Counted from the stretch's first letter, positions 25,547-34,391 are shown. The stretch: DNA of 64,000 nt from Microbacterium sp. SMR1 (GCF_003289625.1 NZ_QMBN01000002.1:828610-892609); one strand, 5' to 3'. The notes: generated by a model not told the origin, from the letters alone. Numbers and translations are program-made.

Positions 25547-28033
25547 ATGGCCGAGCTGCTGTACCGCCTGAGCAAGGGAGCCGCGCGTCGCGCATGGCTC
25601 GTCGTCGTCGCCTGGGTCGCCGTGCTGGGGATCGCCGGCGGCGCCTTCGCGCTCGGCTTCGGCGGACTCTCATCGAGCTTCGACATCCCGGGCACCGCTT
25701 CGTCGAAGGTCACCGACCAGCTCGCCGAGGAGCTGCCCGACTTCGCCGGAGCGGCGGGCACCGTCGTGTTCCACGCTGAGGACGGCGCGCTCACCGACGA
25801 TCAGCGTGCGGCGATCTCCGACCTCGTCGCCTCCGCCACGGATCTGCCCGACGTCGCGACCGTCAACGACCCGTTCGAGGCCGAGGCGCAGCGCGCGGCG
25901 CAGGCCCAGCAGCTGGCTGACGGTCAGGCGCAGATCTCCTCCGCGCGCGACCAGCTCGACGCCGGACAGGCGCAGCTCGATCAGGGCACGGCGCAGCTCG
26001 AGGCGGGCCAGGCCCAGCTCGACGCCGCGCGCGCCCAACTCGAGGCAGCCGGTGCTCCGGCCGCGCAGCTCGCCGCGCTCGACGCTCAGCAGGCTCAGCT
26101 CGACGCGGGCCGCGCCGAGCTGGAGCGGCAGCAGGCGACCCTCGACTCCGGGCGGACCGAGCTCGAGGCGCAGGCCGAGACCGCCGACCTCGGCGGGCGC
26201 CTGCTCGACCTCGCCGACGGTATCGCCCTCGTCTCGCCGGACGGCTCGACCGCGACCGTGAACGTCGCCTTCACCCTGCCGCGCCTCGAGCTGCCGCAGG
26301 ATGCGAAGGACGCCGTCGTGGAGCACTTCACCGCCGAGCCGATCGACGGCGTCGAGGTGGGCTTCTCGACCGAGATCTCCCAGGGCGTGCCGAAGATCCT
26401 CGGCGTCGGCGAGGCCGTCGGCGTCGCGGTCGCCGCCGTGGTGCTGCTCGTCATGCTCGGCAGCCTCATCGCCGCCGCCCTCCCGCTCGTCACCGCCATC
26501 GTCGGAGTGGGCGTCGGCGTGCTCGGGGTGCTCGCACTGTCGGGAGTCGTGCAGATGGCTTCGGTGACGCCCGTGCTCGGCGTGATGCTCGGGCTCGCGG
26601 TCGGCATCGACTACGCCCTGTTCGTGCTCAATCGGCACCGCAAGCAGCTGCTGCGCGGGATCGACCTGCACGAGTCGATCGGCCTCGCCGGCGGCACCGC
26701 CGGAAACGCCGTCGTGTTCGCCGGATCGACCGTCGTCGTCGCCCTCCTCGCCCTCAACATCACCGGCATCCCGTTCCTCGGTCTCATGGGTACGGCGGGA
26801 GCCGTCTGCGTCGCCATCGCGGTGCTGATCGCGATCACGCTGCTGCCGGCGCTCCTCGGGCTGCTCGGGATGCGCGTGCTCGGCCGTCGTGCGCGTGCGC
26901 GCGTAGGCCAGCCCGACGCGGTATCGACCCCGACGCGCGCGATGCCGACCTGGCGCGCGATCACGACCGCCGTCGTGTCGGTCGGGCTTCTGCTCGCCCT
27001 CGCGGTTCCGGCGCTGTCGATGCGCGTGGGCCTGCCCGACGGCGCGTCCGAGCCGGAAGGGTCGTACGGCCAGCGTGCGTTCGAGCTCACCGAGGACGCG
27101 TTCGGCCCCGGTGCCAACTCGCCGCTGCTGGTGACCGCGAGCCTGCCCGAGGGCCTCGACGACACGGGACGGCTGCGAGCGCAGGTCGCTGTGGCCGAGG
27201 CGATCGCCGACCGCGACCACGTCAGCGCCGTCGCGCCGATCGCGGTCTCCGACAGCGGCACCATCGCGGCGTTCCAGGTGATCCCCACCGAAGGGCCGAG
27301 CAGCGTCGCGACCGAGGACCTGGTGCGTGACCTCCGCTCACTGCCGCCCGTCAACGGCGAGTACTCGCTCGGTGTCGCCGGCCAGGCCGCCATCAACATC
27401 GACATCTCCGAGGGGCTCGTCGGCATCCTGCCGATCTATCTCGCGGTCGTCGTCGGGCTCTCGCTCGTGATCATGATCGTCGTCTTCCGCTCGCTCATCG
27501 TGCCGCTCATCGCGACCGGCGGCTTCATCCTGTCGCTGTTCGCGACCTATGGCGCGGTCGTCGCGGTCTTCCAGTGGGGATGGGGCGCCGAGCTCATCGG
27601 TCTGCACACGACCGGTCCGATCCTGAACTTCCTCCCGGTGATCCTCGTCGGCATCCTCTTCGGGCTCGCGATGGACTATCAGCTGTTCCTGGCGTCGGGG
27701 ATGCGCGAGGCGTTCGTGCACGGCTCCGAGGCGAGGCTCGCCGTCATGCAGGGCTTCCGTGCCGGGCGTTCGGTCGTGATCGCGGCCGCGCTGATCATGG
27801 TGTCGGTCTTCGGCGGCTTCATCTTCGCCGAGGCGACGATCATCCGCTCGATGGGCTTCGGTCTCGCCTTCGGCATCCTCGTCGACGCGCTCGTCGTGCG
27901 CATGCTGCTCATGCCCGCGCTCATGCACCTCATCGGGCGCGGTGCGTGGTGGCTGCCCCGATGGCTCGACCGCATCCTCCCGGATGTCGACGTCGAGGGC
28001 GCCAAGCTCGAGCGCACGCACCCGCACGTCTGA
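25547..28033 (+). CDS. MMPL family RND-type transporter
   Basis: An 828-residue membrane exporter of the MMPL/RND superfamily, moving lipids or drugs out of the cell. It has TM1 near 15-38, a first extracellular domain, a block of helices at about 275-445, a second extracellular domain, and a last block (about 630-800). GIDYALFVLNRHRKQ and GLAMDYQLFLASGMRE carry the transmembrane Asp-Tyr pairs for proton transfer. An unusual insertion at about 115-210 consists of AQLDAGQ/AQLEAGQ repeats, predicted to form a long extracellular coiled coil. A GAAGGAG RBS precedes ATG 25547. It is probably controlled by the upstream TetR. Confidence 0.92.
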   Translation: MAELLYRLSKGAARRAWLVVVAWVAVLGIAGGAFALGFGGLSSSFDIPGTASSKVTDQLAEELPDFAGAAGTVVFHAEDGALTDDQRAAISDLVASATDLPDVATVNDPFEAEAQRAAQAQQLADGQAQISSARDQLDAGQAQLDQGTAQLEAGQAQLDAARAQLEAAGAPAAQLAALDAQQAQLDAGRAELERQQATLDSGRTELEAQAETADLGGRLLDLADGIALVSPDGSTATVNVAFTLPRLELPQDAKDAVVEHFTAEPIDGVEVGFSTEISQGVPKILGVGEAVGVAVAAVVLLVMLGSLIAAALPLVTAIVGVGVGVLGVLALSGVVQMASVTPVLGVMLGLAVGIDYALFVLNRHRKQLLRGIDLHESIGLAGGTAGNAVVFAGSTVVVALLALNITGIPFLGLMGTAGAVCVAIAVLIAITLLPALLGLLGMRVLGRRARARVGQPDAVSTPTRAMPTWRAITTAVVSVGLLLALAVPALSMRVGLPDGASEPEGSYGQRAFELTEDAFGPGANSPLLVTASLPEGLDDTGRLRAQVAVAEAIADRDHVSAVAPIAVSDSGTIAAFQVIPTEGPSSVATEDLVRDLRSLPPVNGEYSLGVAGQAAINIDISEGLVGILPIYLAVVVGLSLVIMIVVFRSLIVPLIATGGFILSLFATYGAVVAVFQWGWGAELIGLHTTGPILNFLPVILVGILFGLAMDYQLFLASGMREAFVHGSEARLAVMQGFRAGRSVVIAAALIMVSVFGGFIFAEATIIRSMGFGLAFGILVDALVVRMLLMPALMHLIGRGAWWLPRWLDRILPDVDVEGAKLERTHPHV

Positions 28034-28048
28034 GCGCGCCGGCCGGGG

Positions 28049-29374
28049 TCAGAACGCGTCGAGGTCGGCGCGCAGGCCCTGCCCGGTGTGCTCCGAGCGC
28101 AGGATGCCCCGCCGTCGCAGTACCGGCACGAGCTCGTCGAGAGCGCGGTGGAGCGTCACGGGGTGGAAGTCGCCCGAGAAGATCAGCCCGTCGTTGTCGG
28201 CGTCGTCGCCGAGCGCCTGGATGACGTCGGCGATCTCCTCCGCGGTCCCCACCGTGCCTCCGGCGCCGTCGGTCACACGTCCGAGCCGCGCCTTGCCAGC
28301 GAGGATGTCGCGCAGCGGCGCCTCGGAGAAGTCGGAGTACCGCCCGAGCAGCCCCCGAATGGTGCCCTTCGAGACGTGATCGCCGAAGATCGCGGGATCG
28401 AGCGGGCGGTCGAGGTCGAGCGACGTGAGGTCAATCTCGAGGTCGCTCGACCATGCCTCGGCCACCTCGACGAGCGTCGCCTCGTCGGGATGCCGCGATG
28501 CCTCGACGATGCGCTCCGCCTCCTCGACCGAGCTCGCGACGATCGGTTTGACGACGAAGAGAGTCTTGATCGCGTCGGCGTCCCGCCCCGCGGCGACCGC
28601 CGCTTCGCGCACGCGGCCGCGGTACGCGCGGATGCTCGCGGGGTCGAGGTTCGACAGGGCGAGCTGGATCTCGGAGTTCGCCCCGGCGAAGCCGATGCCC
28701 CGCGGCGAGCCGCCGGGGGAGGCGACGATCGGGTCGCCGGCGGGCAGGGGCTCGGCGTTGAGGGGACCGTCGAACGAGAAGTACTCGCCTCGGTGCTGGA
28801 CGGCGTGGATTTTCGAGCCGTCGGCGTAGATCTGCGTGTCGGGGTCGGCGATCAGGGCGTCGTCGTCCCAGCTGTGCCACAGCAGGCGCAGCGCATCGAG
28901 CCACTCCTGGGCGCGGTCGTACGCCGCGTCGTGCCCGAGGCGCTCCGTGCCGAAATGATGCGCAGACCCGACGTCCGTGACGACGTTCAGGCCCAGCCTG
29001 CTGCCGCTGAGGTGCTGCAGCGACGCGAACTGGCGAGCGGCGAGGTACGGCGGCCACGCGGCCGGGTTGACGGTGGGGATGACGCCCAGGTGCTGCGTCG
29101 CGGCGAACAGGTACGGGGCGAGCGTCCACGGGTCGTGCTTGGGCCCGCCGTACGCCTTGCGGACGCGGAGGTTCAGCGTCTCGGGAGTGATCCCGACCGA
29201 GAGCGCGTCTTCGATCAGGACGAAGTCGAACCCCGCCTGCTCGAGCTCACGGGCCGAGTGCTGGTAGAGGTCGGGCTTCTGCCACGGCCAATTCCATCGC
29301 TGGTACGGCCGCGCCCAGCCGTGGGGACCGAACCCGCGCGAGAGGAACCAGCCGAAGTGCTGGGCGCGCGTCAT
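28049..29374 (-). CDS. LLM class flavin-dependent monooxygenase (NtaA/SnaA/DszA type)
   Basis: A 441-residue FMNH2-dependent monooxygenase of the bacterial luciferase superfamily. The N-terminal HFGWFLSRGFGPHGWARPYQRWNW, IEDALSVG, and SGSRLGLNVVTDVGSAHHFG fit the nitrilotriacetate/dibenzothiophene-sulfone monooxygenase group. Such enzymes need a separate flavin reductase, and one lies at 31748-32317. It is translated with the upstream sulfhydrylase-like gene (4-bp overlap). The pairing with Cys/Met enzymes suggests use of an organosulfur compound; the substrate is inferred only. Confidence 0.87.
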   Translation of the reverse strand: MTRAQHFGWFLSRGFGPHGWARPYQRWNWPWQKPDLYQHSARELEQAGFDFVLIEDALSVGITPETLNLRVRKAYGGPKHDPWTLAPYLFAATQHLGVIPTVNPAAWPPYLAARQFASLQHLSGSRLGLNVVTDVGSAHHFGTERLGHDAAYDRAQEWLDALRLLWHSWDDDALIADPDTQIYADGSKIHAVQHRGEYFSFDGPLNAEPLPAGDPIVASPGGSPRGIGFAGANSEIQLALSNLDPASIRAYRGRVREAAVAAGRDADAIKTLFVVKPIVASSVEEAERIVEASRHPDEATLVEVAEAWSSDLEIDLTSLDLDRPLDPAIFGDHVSKGTIRGLLGRYSDFSEAPLRDILAGKARLGRVTDGAGGTVGTAEEIADVIQALGDDADNDGLIFSGDFHPVTLHRALDELVPVLRRRGILRSEHTGQGLRADLDAF

Positions 29375-30708
29375 GCCGACACCGCTTCCGGTGCTGCGGC
29401 GGTCGCGGCTCGGGCGGCATCGAGTCCGCGGTCGAGGTCCGCGATGAGGTCGCCGGCGTCCTCCAGGCCGACCGAGAGCCGCAGCAGGCCCGGCCCGACC
29501 CCGATGCGCGCCAGGTCGGCGTCACTGCGGCTCGCGTGGGTCGTGGTCGCCGGATGCAGCACGAGCGACCGCACATCGCCCAGGTGGGTCATCGGGGTGA
29601 ACAGCCGCACGCTGCGCGTGAAGGCCTCCGCAGCTGCCCGCCCGCCGGTGAGGGTGAAGGAGAACAGCGCGCCCTGCCCCGCGGGGAGAAGGCGCGCGGC
29701 GAGGTCGTGGTCCGGATGCGAGGGGAGTCCGCTGTAGTCGACGCCGTCGACCTCCGGGCGGGTCTCGAGCCAGGCGGCGAGGGTCGCCGCCGTCTGCGAT
29801 TGCCGCTCCACTCGCAGCGACAGGGTCTCGATGCCCTGCAGCAGCAGGAAGGCGTTGAGGGGCGACGGTGAGGGGCCGAAGCGCATCGCGACGCGGCGCG
29901 CAGTGTCGAGGAAGGCGCGCTCGCCCGAGCGTTCGACGAACGTGCGGCCGTCGGGTCCGGTCTCGGCCGCGATCTGGCGGAAACGGTCGGGCGCGGCATC
30001 CCAGGCGAAGCGTCCGCCGTCGACGATGACGCCGCCCAGACCCGTGCCGTGGCCCGACAGGAACTTCGACGCCGAGTGGATGACGATGTCGGCCCCGAGC
30101 TCGAGCGGGCGCAGCAGGTACGGCGTCGCGAGGGTCGAGTCGACGACGAGCGGGATGCCGTGCCGGTGTGCGACCTCGGCGACGGTCGGGATGTCGAGCA
30201 CGCCGCCGCGCGGATTCGCGATCGTCTCGGCGACGAGGGCGCGGGTGCGCGGGCCGATCGCCGCCTCCCAGGCGGCCGGGTCGCGCGGATCGTCGACGAA
30301 GTCCGTTGTGATGCCGAGGCGCCCGAACTCGGAGCGCAGCAGCTCGCGCGTTCCCTCGTAGATCGCGGAGGCCGCGACGATGTGGTCTCCCGACTCAAGG
30401 ATCGTCAGCAGCGCCGTCGAGGTCGCCGCCTGGCCGCTGCCGACGAGCAGCGCGCCCACGCCGCCCTCGAGGTCGGCGATGCGCCGCTCGGCCGCCGCCG
30501 CGGTCGGGTTGCCCACGCGCGTGTAGCTGAACCCGGTGGCGGGGTCGGCGAAGCGGCCCTCGCCGTCGGCGATGTCGTCGAATTCGAAGCCGGCGGTCAG
30601 GTAGATGGGAGTCGCGCGCGAGCCGTACGCGTCGAAGCCACGGGCGCCCGCGTGCAGCTGGCGCGTCGCGAAGGCGAGGGATTCGGAGTGGTTCTCGAGA
30701 GCGGGCAT
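29371..30708 (-). CDS. O-acetylhomoserine sulfhydrylase-like PLP enzyme
   Basis: A 445-residue Cys/Met-metabolism PLP enzyme. K215 in VIHSASKFLSGHG is the Schiff-base lysine; YTRVGNPTAAAAERRIADLEGG and VVDSTLATPYLLRPLELGAD are family signatures. The length and HSASKFLSGHG motif resemble O-acetylhomoserine sulfhydrylases (MetY), which make homocysteine from O-acetylhomoserine and sulfide. TACTCT (complement of 30716-30721) lies 7 nt before ATG 30708, the leaderless pattern. It leads a two-gene operon with the LLM monooxygenase, so it may capture sulfide released from an organosulfur substrate. Confidence 0.85.
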   Translation of the reverse strand: MPALENHSESLAFATRQLHAGARGFDAYGSRATPIYLTAGFEFDDIADGEGRFADPATGFSYTRVGNPTAAAAERRIADLEGGVGALLVGSGQAATSTALLTILESGDHIVAASAIYEGTRELLRSEFGRLGITTDFVDDPRDPAAWEAAIGPRTRALVAETIANPRGGVLDIPTVAEVAHRHGIPLVVDSTLATPYLLRPLELGADIVIHSASKFLSGHGTGLGGVIVDGGRFAWDAAPDRFRQIAAETGPDGRTFVERSGERAFLDTARRVAMRFGPSPSPLNAFLLLQGIETLSLRVERQSQTAATLAAWLETRPEVDGVDYSGLPSHPDHDLAARLLPAGQGALFSFTLTGGRAAAEAFTRSVRLFTPMTHLGDVRSLVLHPATTTHASRSDADLARIGVGPGLLRLSVGLEDAGDLIADLDRGLDAARAATAAAPEAVSA

Positions 30709-30869
30709 GGGGGGAAGAGTACGGCGGGCGGCCGCGGCGGCGCTTCTCCGCCGTCATCCGGAGTCACGCGGTGACCAGAGCTCGCCCTCGTGTGTCTCTC
30801 TGTGTTCTCCGGTTTCCGACTGTTTCGGCCCCGTTCACGATGGGAGCGCGCGGTGGCGAGCATGGGGTC

Positions 30870-31727
30870 ATGTCCCCCCTGGTGAGTGTCGACGACCTCG
30901 CCGCCGAACTTGCCGCGGACGCTCCGGTGCGTCTGCTGGACGTCCGGTGGCGCCTGGACCGTGCCGAAGGACGACCCGACTACCTGCTCGGGCATCTGCC
31001 CGGCGCCGTCTACGTCGATCTCGAGCGCGAGCTCGCTCGTCCCGGTGTTCCGGAACAGGGACGGCATCCGCTGCCCGGCCGCGCGGATCTCGAGGCCGCT
31101 GCCCGGCGGTGGGGTGTGAACGCGGGCGACCGGCTCGTCGCATACGACGACAACGACGGGGTCGCCGCGGCTCGTGCGTGGTGGCTGCTCCGTCGCCACG
31201 GCCTCGACATCCGGGTGCTCGACGGCGGCTTCCGCGCCTGGGTCGGATCGGGCCGTCGCCTGGAGCACAGCGACCGCGCCGCGGCGACCGGTGACGTCGA
31301 TCTCCCGGAGGGGAGCGGAGGCCTCGCCGGCATCGACGAAGCGGCTGTCGCCCCGGCACGCGGGGTTCTCCTCGATGTGCGCGCACCCCAGCACTACCGT
31401 GGTCAGGCGGTGGGGGCCGACCCCGTCAGCGGCCACATCCCGGGGGCTCGCAACCTTCCGACCGTCGTCCACATCGGCCCGGACGGTCTTCTCCGCGACC
31501 CGGACGAGATTCGCACGTCGCTCGCGGCCGTCGGAGTCGGGCCCGACACGGACGTCGTCATCACGTGCAGCTCGGGCGTCGCTTCAGCCCACACTGCGCT
31601 GGCGTTCGCGGTGGCCGGGTACCGCCGGGCGCGCGTGTTCGCGGGATCGTGGAGTCAGTGGTCCCGCGATCCGGGACGCCCCGTCGCGACGGGGCCGAGT
31701 CCGGCGGCCACGATCGGCGTGGTCTGA
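30870..31727 (+). CDS. sulfurtransferase (two rhodanese domains)
   Basis: A 285-residue tandem-rhodanese protein moving sulfane sulfur from thiosulfate or 3-mercaptopyruvate to an acceptor. The inactive N-terminal domain (about 1-120, LLDVRWRLD, GHLPGAVYVDLE) and active C-terminal domain (about 145-270, LLDVRAPQHYRG, SGHIPGARNLPT) are clear; C233 in CSSGVAS is the persulfide cysteine. CSSGVAS differs from the CGSGVTA loop of mercaptopyruvate sulfurtransferases only in detail. ATG 30870 was chosen for homology; in-frame ATG 30840 also exists. It is divergent from the sulfhydrylase-like operon. Confidence 0.88.
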   Translation: MSPLVSVDDLAAELAADAPVRLLDVRWRLDRAEGRPDYLLGHLPGAVYVDLERELARPGVPEQGRHPLPGRADLEAAARRWGVNAGDRLVAYDDNDGVAAARAWWLLRRHGLDIRVLDGGFRAWVGSGRRLEHSDRAAATGDVDLPEGSGGLAGIDEAAVAPARGVLLDVRAPQHYRGQAVGADPVSGHIPGARNLPTVVHIGPDGLLRDPDEIRTSLAAVGVGPDTDVVITCSSGVASAHTALAFAVAGYRRARVFAGSWSQWSRDPGRPVATGPSPAATIGVV

Positions 31728-31747
31728 CCGGGCGACGGCGAACCGCG

Positions 31748-32317
31748 TCAGTCGCGGATCGCCGAGCCCTCGCTGAGCCGGTGCCACGTGCGGTTGTGGT
31801 AGACCAGCGCATCGCCGTGCCCGCCCGGCTCGACGTCGCGCTCGACGTGCGACTGCAGGGCATGGCCGGCGATGACGATCGAACCGCCGGCATCCATGCG
31901 AGAGACGACGGCGCAGCGGACCCAGGCGCGGACGCCGCGGTAGACCGGCTCGCCGGTGGTCAGCCGTGACCAGGCGGAGGCGTCGGCGAAGCGGTCGATG
32001 CCGCTGGTCGCGCCGAGCTTCGCCAGCGCGAGGTCGTCGGCGTCGAGCAGGTGCACCACGACGGTCTCGGCCGTCGACAGCACGGCGGAGGCGGAGGACT
32101 GCGCCGACACCGAGAACACCAGCAGCGGCGGGTCGGCGCTCACCGAGGAGACCGACGTCGCCGTCAGGGCGACCGGACCATCGCCGGCGTCGGCCGTGAT
32201 GACCGCGACACCGCCGGGGTGCCCGCGGAAGAGCGTCTTGAAGTCATCGGCGGACAGCGAACCGCCCAGATGACGGGAGGGGTGCTCCGCGGACGGGTCG
32301 AGGTTCGGCTGCGACAT
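31748..32317 (-). CDS. flavin reductase family protein
   Basis: A 189-residue split-barrel NAD(P)H:FMN oxidoreductase: FKTLFRGHPGGVAVITADAGDGPVALTATSVSSVSADPPLLVFSVS is the flavin-binding pattern, and HALQSHVE and LVYHNRTWHRL close the fold. It could supply reduced FMN to the LLM monooxygenase at 28049-29374 (inference from family biochemistry and distance). ATG 32317 lies 7 nt after TAACGT (complement of 32325-32330), so it is probably leaderless. It is divergent from the nitroreductase gene, whose start has the same TAACGT box. Confidence 0.88.
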   Translation of the reverse strand: MSQPNLDPSAEHPSRHLGGSLSADDFKTLFRGHPGGVAVITADAGDGPVALTATSVSSVSADPPLLVFSVSAQSSASAVLSTAETVVVHLLDADDLALAKLGATSGIDRFADASAWSRLTTGEPVYRGVRAWVRCAVVSRMDAGGSIVIAGHALQSHVERDVEPGGHGDALVYHNRTWHRLSEGSAIRD

Positions 32318-32402
32318 GATCACGACGTTAGTAACCACGACGACCCGTCGCATGTTCCGTGAACGTCGGAGACGATCGATGACGCCGTGTAACGTGCCCC
32401 GC

Positions 32403-33215
32403 GTGACGACGGAACCACACGACGGCTGGACTCGGCGGTACGGTTCGCCCGCTCCCGAGGGCCTCCCGCGCAACGATGTGCTCGATGTGCTCTACCGTCA
32501 CCGTTCCGTGCGGCGATTCGGGCCCGGCGAGATCGACGATGCGACGCTGACCGCGATCATCGCCGCTGCCCAGTCGGCCTCGACGAGCTCGAACCTGCAG
32601 GCGTGGTCGGTGATCGAGGTGCGCGACCCCGACCGACGCGACGCGCTCGCACGACTCGCGGGCGACCAGGACTTCATCCGCCGGGGCGGCGTCTTTCTCG
32701 TCTTCGTCGCCGACTGGGCGCGGGCGCGCGAGCTCGCGCATCGCGCGGGGGAACCGTCGGATGCCGTGGAGTACATCGAGAGCACGATCGTCGGCTTCAT
32801 CGACGCGGCGCTGGCCGCCCAGAACGCCGTCGTCGCCGCTGAATCGCTGGGTCTGGGCGCCGTCTACGTCGGGGCGGTCAGGAACCATCCCGAGCAGATC
32901 GCCGACCTGCTCGAGCTTCCCGACGGGGCCTTCCCGGCGTTCGGCGTCGTCCTCGGCCACCCCGACCCGCACGACCGGGCGGGGGTGAAGCCCCGGTTGC
33001 CGCAGCAGGTCGTCCGCCACCGCGAGACCTACCGTCTGCCGGACGACGCCGAGATCGCCGCATACGAGGACGCCGTCACGGCGTACTACCGCACGCAGGG
33101 CGAGCCGCGGGGCTGGCTCCGCGCCGCGATCGCCCGGGTGCGGGATGCCGCGAGCCTGCACGGGCGCCACACGATGCGCCGCTCGCTCGAACGCCGCGGT
33201 CTGTCGTCGCGCTGA
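32403..33215 (+). CDS. NADPH-dependent nitroreductase-family oxidoreductase (NfsA/Frp-like)
   Basis: A 270-residue FMN oxidoreductase: VLYRHRSVRRFGPGEI and AAQSASTSSNLQAWSVI bind FMN, AVVAAESLGLGAVYVGAVRN is the second signature and FGVVLGHPDP completes it. Family members reduce nitroaromatics, quinones or free flavin. The start is GTG 32403, 7 nt after TAACGT (32390-32395), with no RBS: leaderless pattern. It lies directly before the cysteine leader and cbs. Confidence 0.88.
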   Translation: MTTEPHDGWTRRYGSPAPEGLPRNDVLDVLYRHRSVRRFGPGEIDDATLTAIIAAAQSASTSSNLQAWSVIEVRDPDRRDALARLAGDQDFIRRGGVFLVFVADWARARELAHRAGEPSDAVEYIESTIVGFIDAALAAQNAVVAAESLGLGAVYVGAVRNHPEQIADLLELPDGAFPAFGVVLGHPDPHDRAGVKPRLPQQVVRHRETYRLPDDAEIAAYEDAVTAYYRTQGEPRGWLRAAIARVRDAASLHGRHTMRRSLERRGLSSR

Positions 33216-33233
33216 GCCCGACAGCCGGAGCCC

Positions 33234-33378
33234 TCGACAGCGGCGTGGCCCTGGCTTAGGGTGGACGCGTGCAGACCTGTCGTTGTTGTCGCTGAGCGCC
33301 GCCGCGCTCACCTCAGACGACCCCGACAGCACCCGCGCCTCTGAGCGCGCGGACACCGTGAGGAAACCCTCGTGCGCT
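33234..33378 (+). promoter_or_regulatory. promoter and candidate cysteine-responsive translational attenuator of cbs
   Basis: Promoter TCGACA (33234-33239), 17 nt, TAGGGT (33257-33262), then GTG at 33269 as +1. After the cysteine-rich ORF, segment A TGAGCGC (33293-33299, starting at the ORF stop codon), segment B GCGCTCA (33304-33310) and segment C TGAGCGC (33342-33348) are visible. A:B and B:C are perfect alternatives. If A:B forms, C (33344-33351) can pair over 8 bp, one G-U, with 33371-33378, which contains the cbs GTG start. A ribosome stalled on the Cys codons would mask A, let B pair C and free the start. Confidence 0.7.
33269..33295 (+). CDS. leaderless cysteine-rich leader peptide MQTCRCCR
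   Basis: An 8-codon reading frame, GTG CAG ACC TGT CGT TGT TGT CGC TGA, with three Cys codons in five, 6 nt after a TAGGGT -10 that has a good -35 at 17 nt. Leaderless polycysteine small ORFs are known in mycobacteria as cysteine-responsive attenuators, and this one sits before a cysteine-forming gene pair. The peptide itself probably has no function; its translation rate senses charged tRNA-Cys. Confidence 0.72.
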   Translation: MQTCRCCR

Positions 33379-34391
33379 ACGCAGAGAACATCGCCGATCT
33401 CGTCGGCAACACCCCGCTCGTCCGTCTGACCCGCGTCGCCACCTCGACGCGCGCGACCGTGCTCGCCAAGGTCGAGTACTTCAACCCGGGCAGCTCGGCG
33501 AAGGACCGCATCGCCGCGAGGATCATCGAGGCCGCCGAGCGCGACGGACTGCTGCGCCCGGGCGGCACGATCGTCGAGCCCACGAGCGGCAACACCGGTG
33601 TCGGACTCGCCCTCGTCGCGCAGCAGCGGGGCTACCGGATGGTCTTCGTCGTGCCCGACAAGTTCGCCGGCGAGAAGGTGGCGGTGCTGAAGGCGTACGG
33701 GGCCGAGGTCGTGATGACCCCCGCGAGCGTCCCGCCCGAGCATCCGGACTCGTACTACAGCGTCTCGGACCGGCTCGCGCGCGAGATCCCCGGCGCGTTC
33801 AAGCCGAACCAGTTCGCCAACGCCGCCGGACCGCGGGCTCACTACGACACGACCGGACCCGAGATCTGGCGTGACACGGCGGGACGCGTGACGCACTTCG
33901 TCGCTGGGGTCGGCACCGGCGGCACGATCACAGGGACGGGGCGTTACCTGCGCGAAGCCTCCGGCGGCGCGGTCACTATCGTCGGTGCCGATCCGGATGG
34001 ATCCATCTACAGCGGCGAGGTGGGGCGGTACCTCGTCGAGGGCGTCGGCGAGGACTTCTGGCCGGAGACCTTCGACCCCTCGGTGGTCGACCGCTACGAG
34101 CGCGTCGGCGACCGGGAATCGTTCGCGATGACCCGACGCCTGGCGCGCGAAGAGGGACTGCTGGTCGGCGGTTCGTCGGGCATGGCGGTCGTCGCCGCCC
34201 TGCGGACGGCACGCGACCTCGGACCCGACGACGTCGTCGTGGTCGTGCTTCCCGACCATGGCCGCGGATACCTCTCGAAGATCTACGACGACGACTGGAT
34301 GCGGACCCACGGGTTCGCCGACCTCGTCGACGAACCCGACCACGGCATCCCCGATCCCCGCACGACCCACGACACCAGGAGCGACGCATGA
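33372..34391 (+). CDS. cbs: cystathionine beta-synthase (catalytic domain only)
   Basis: A PLP enzyme that condenses serine with homocysteine to cystathionine, the first step of reverse transsulfuration. K44 in PGSSAKDR binds PLP, PTSGNTGVGLA binds substrate carboxylate, and GVGTGGTITGTGRYL binds PLP phosphate. LPDHGRGYLSKIYDDDWM near the end is typical of Cbs rather than CysK. At 339 residues it stops after the catalytic domain, without the regulatory CBS-pair domain of longer homologs. GTG 33372 has GAGGAAA upstream, and the start lies in a predicted hairpin of the cysteine leader. It overlaps the next gene as ATGA. Confidence 0.9.
   Translation: MRYAENIADLVGNTPLVRLTRVATSTRATVLAKVEYFNPGSSAKDRIAARIIEAAERDGLLRPGGTIVEPTSGNTGVGLALVAQQRGYRMVFVVPDKFAGEKVAVLKAYGAEVVMTPASVPPEHPDSYYSVSDRLAREIPGAFKPNQFANAAGPRAHYDTTGPEIWRDTAGRVTHFVAGVGTGGTITGTGRYLREASGGAVTIVGADPDGSIYSGEVGRYLVEGVGEDFWPETFDPSVVDRYERVGDRESFAMTRRLAREEGLLVGGSSGMAVVAALRTARDLGPDDVVVVVLPDHGRGYLSKIYDDDWMRTHGFADLVDEPDHGIPDPRTTHDTRSDA

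Noticed and set aside
25900..26180. Short repeats in the MMPL gene as a CRISPR or minisatellite
   Set aside because: The repeats are degenerate heptad-type codons in frame with a clear coiled-coil protein, with no spacer structure.
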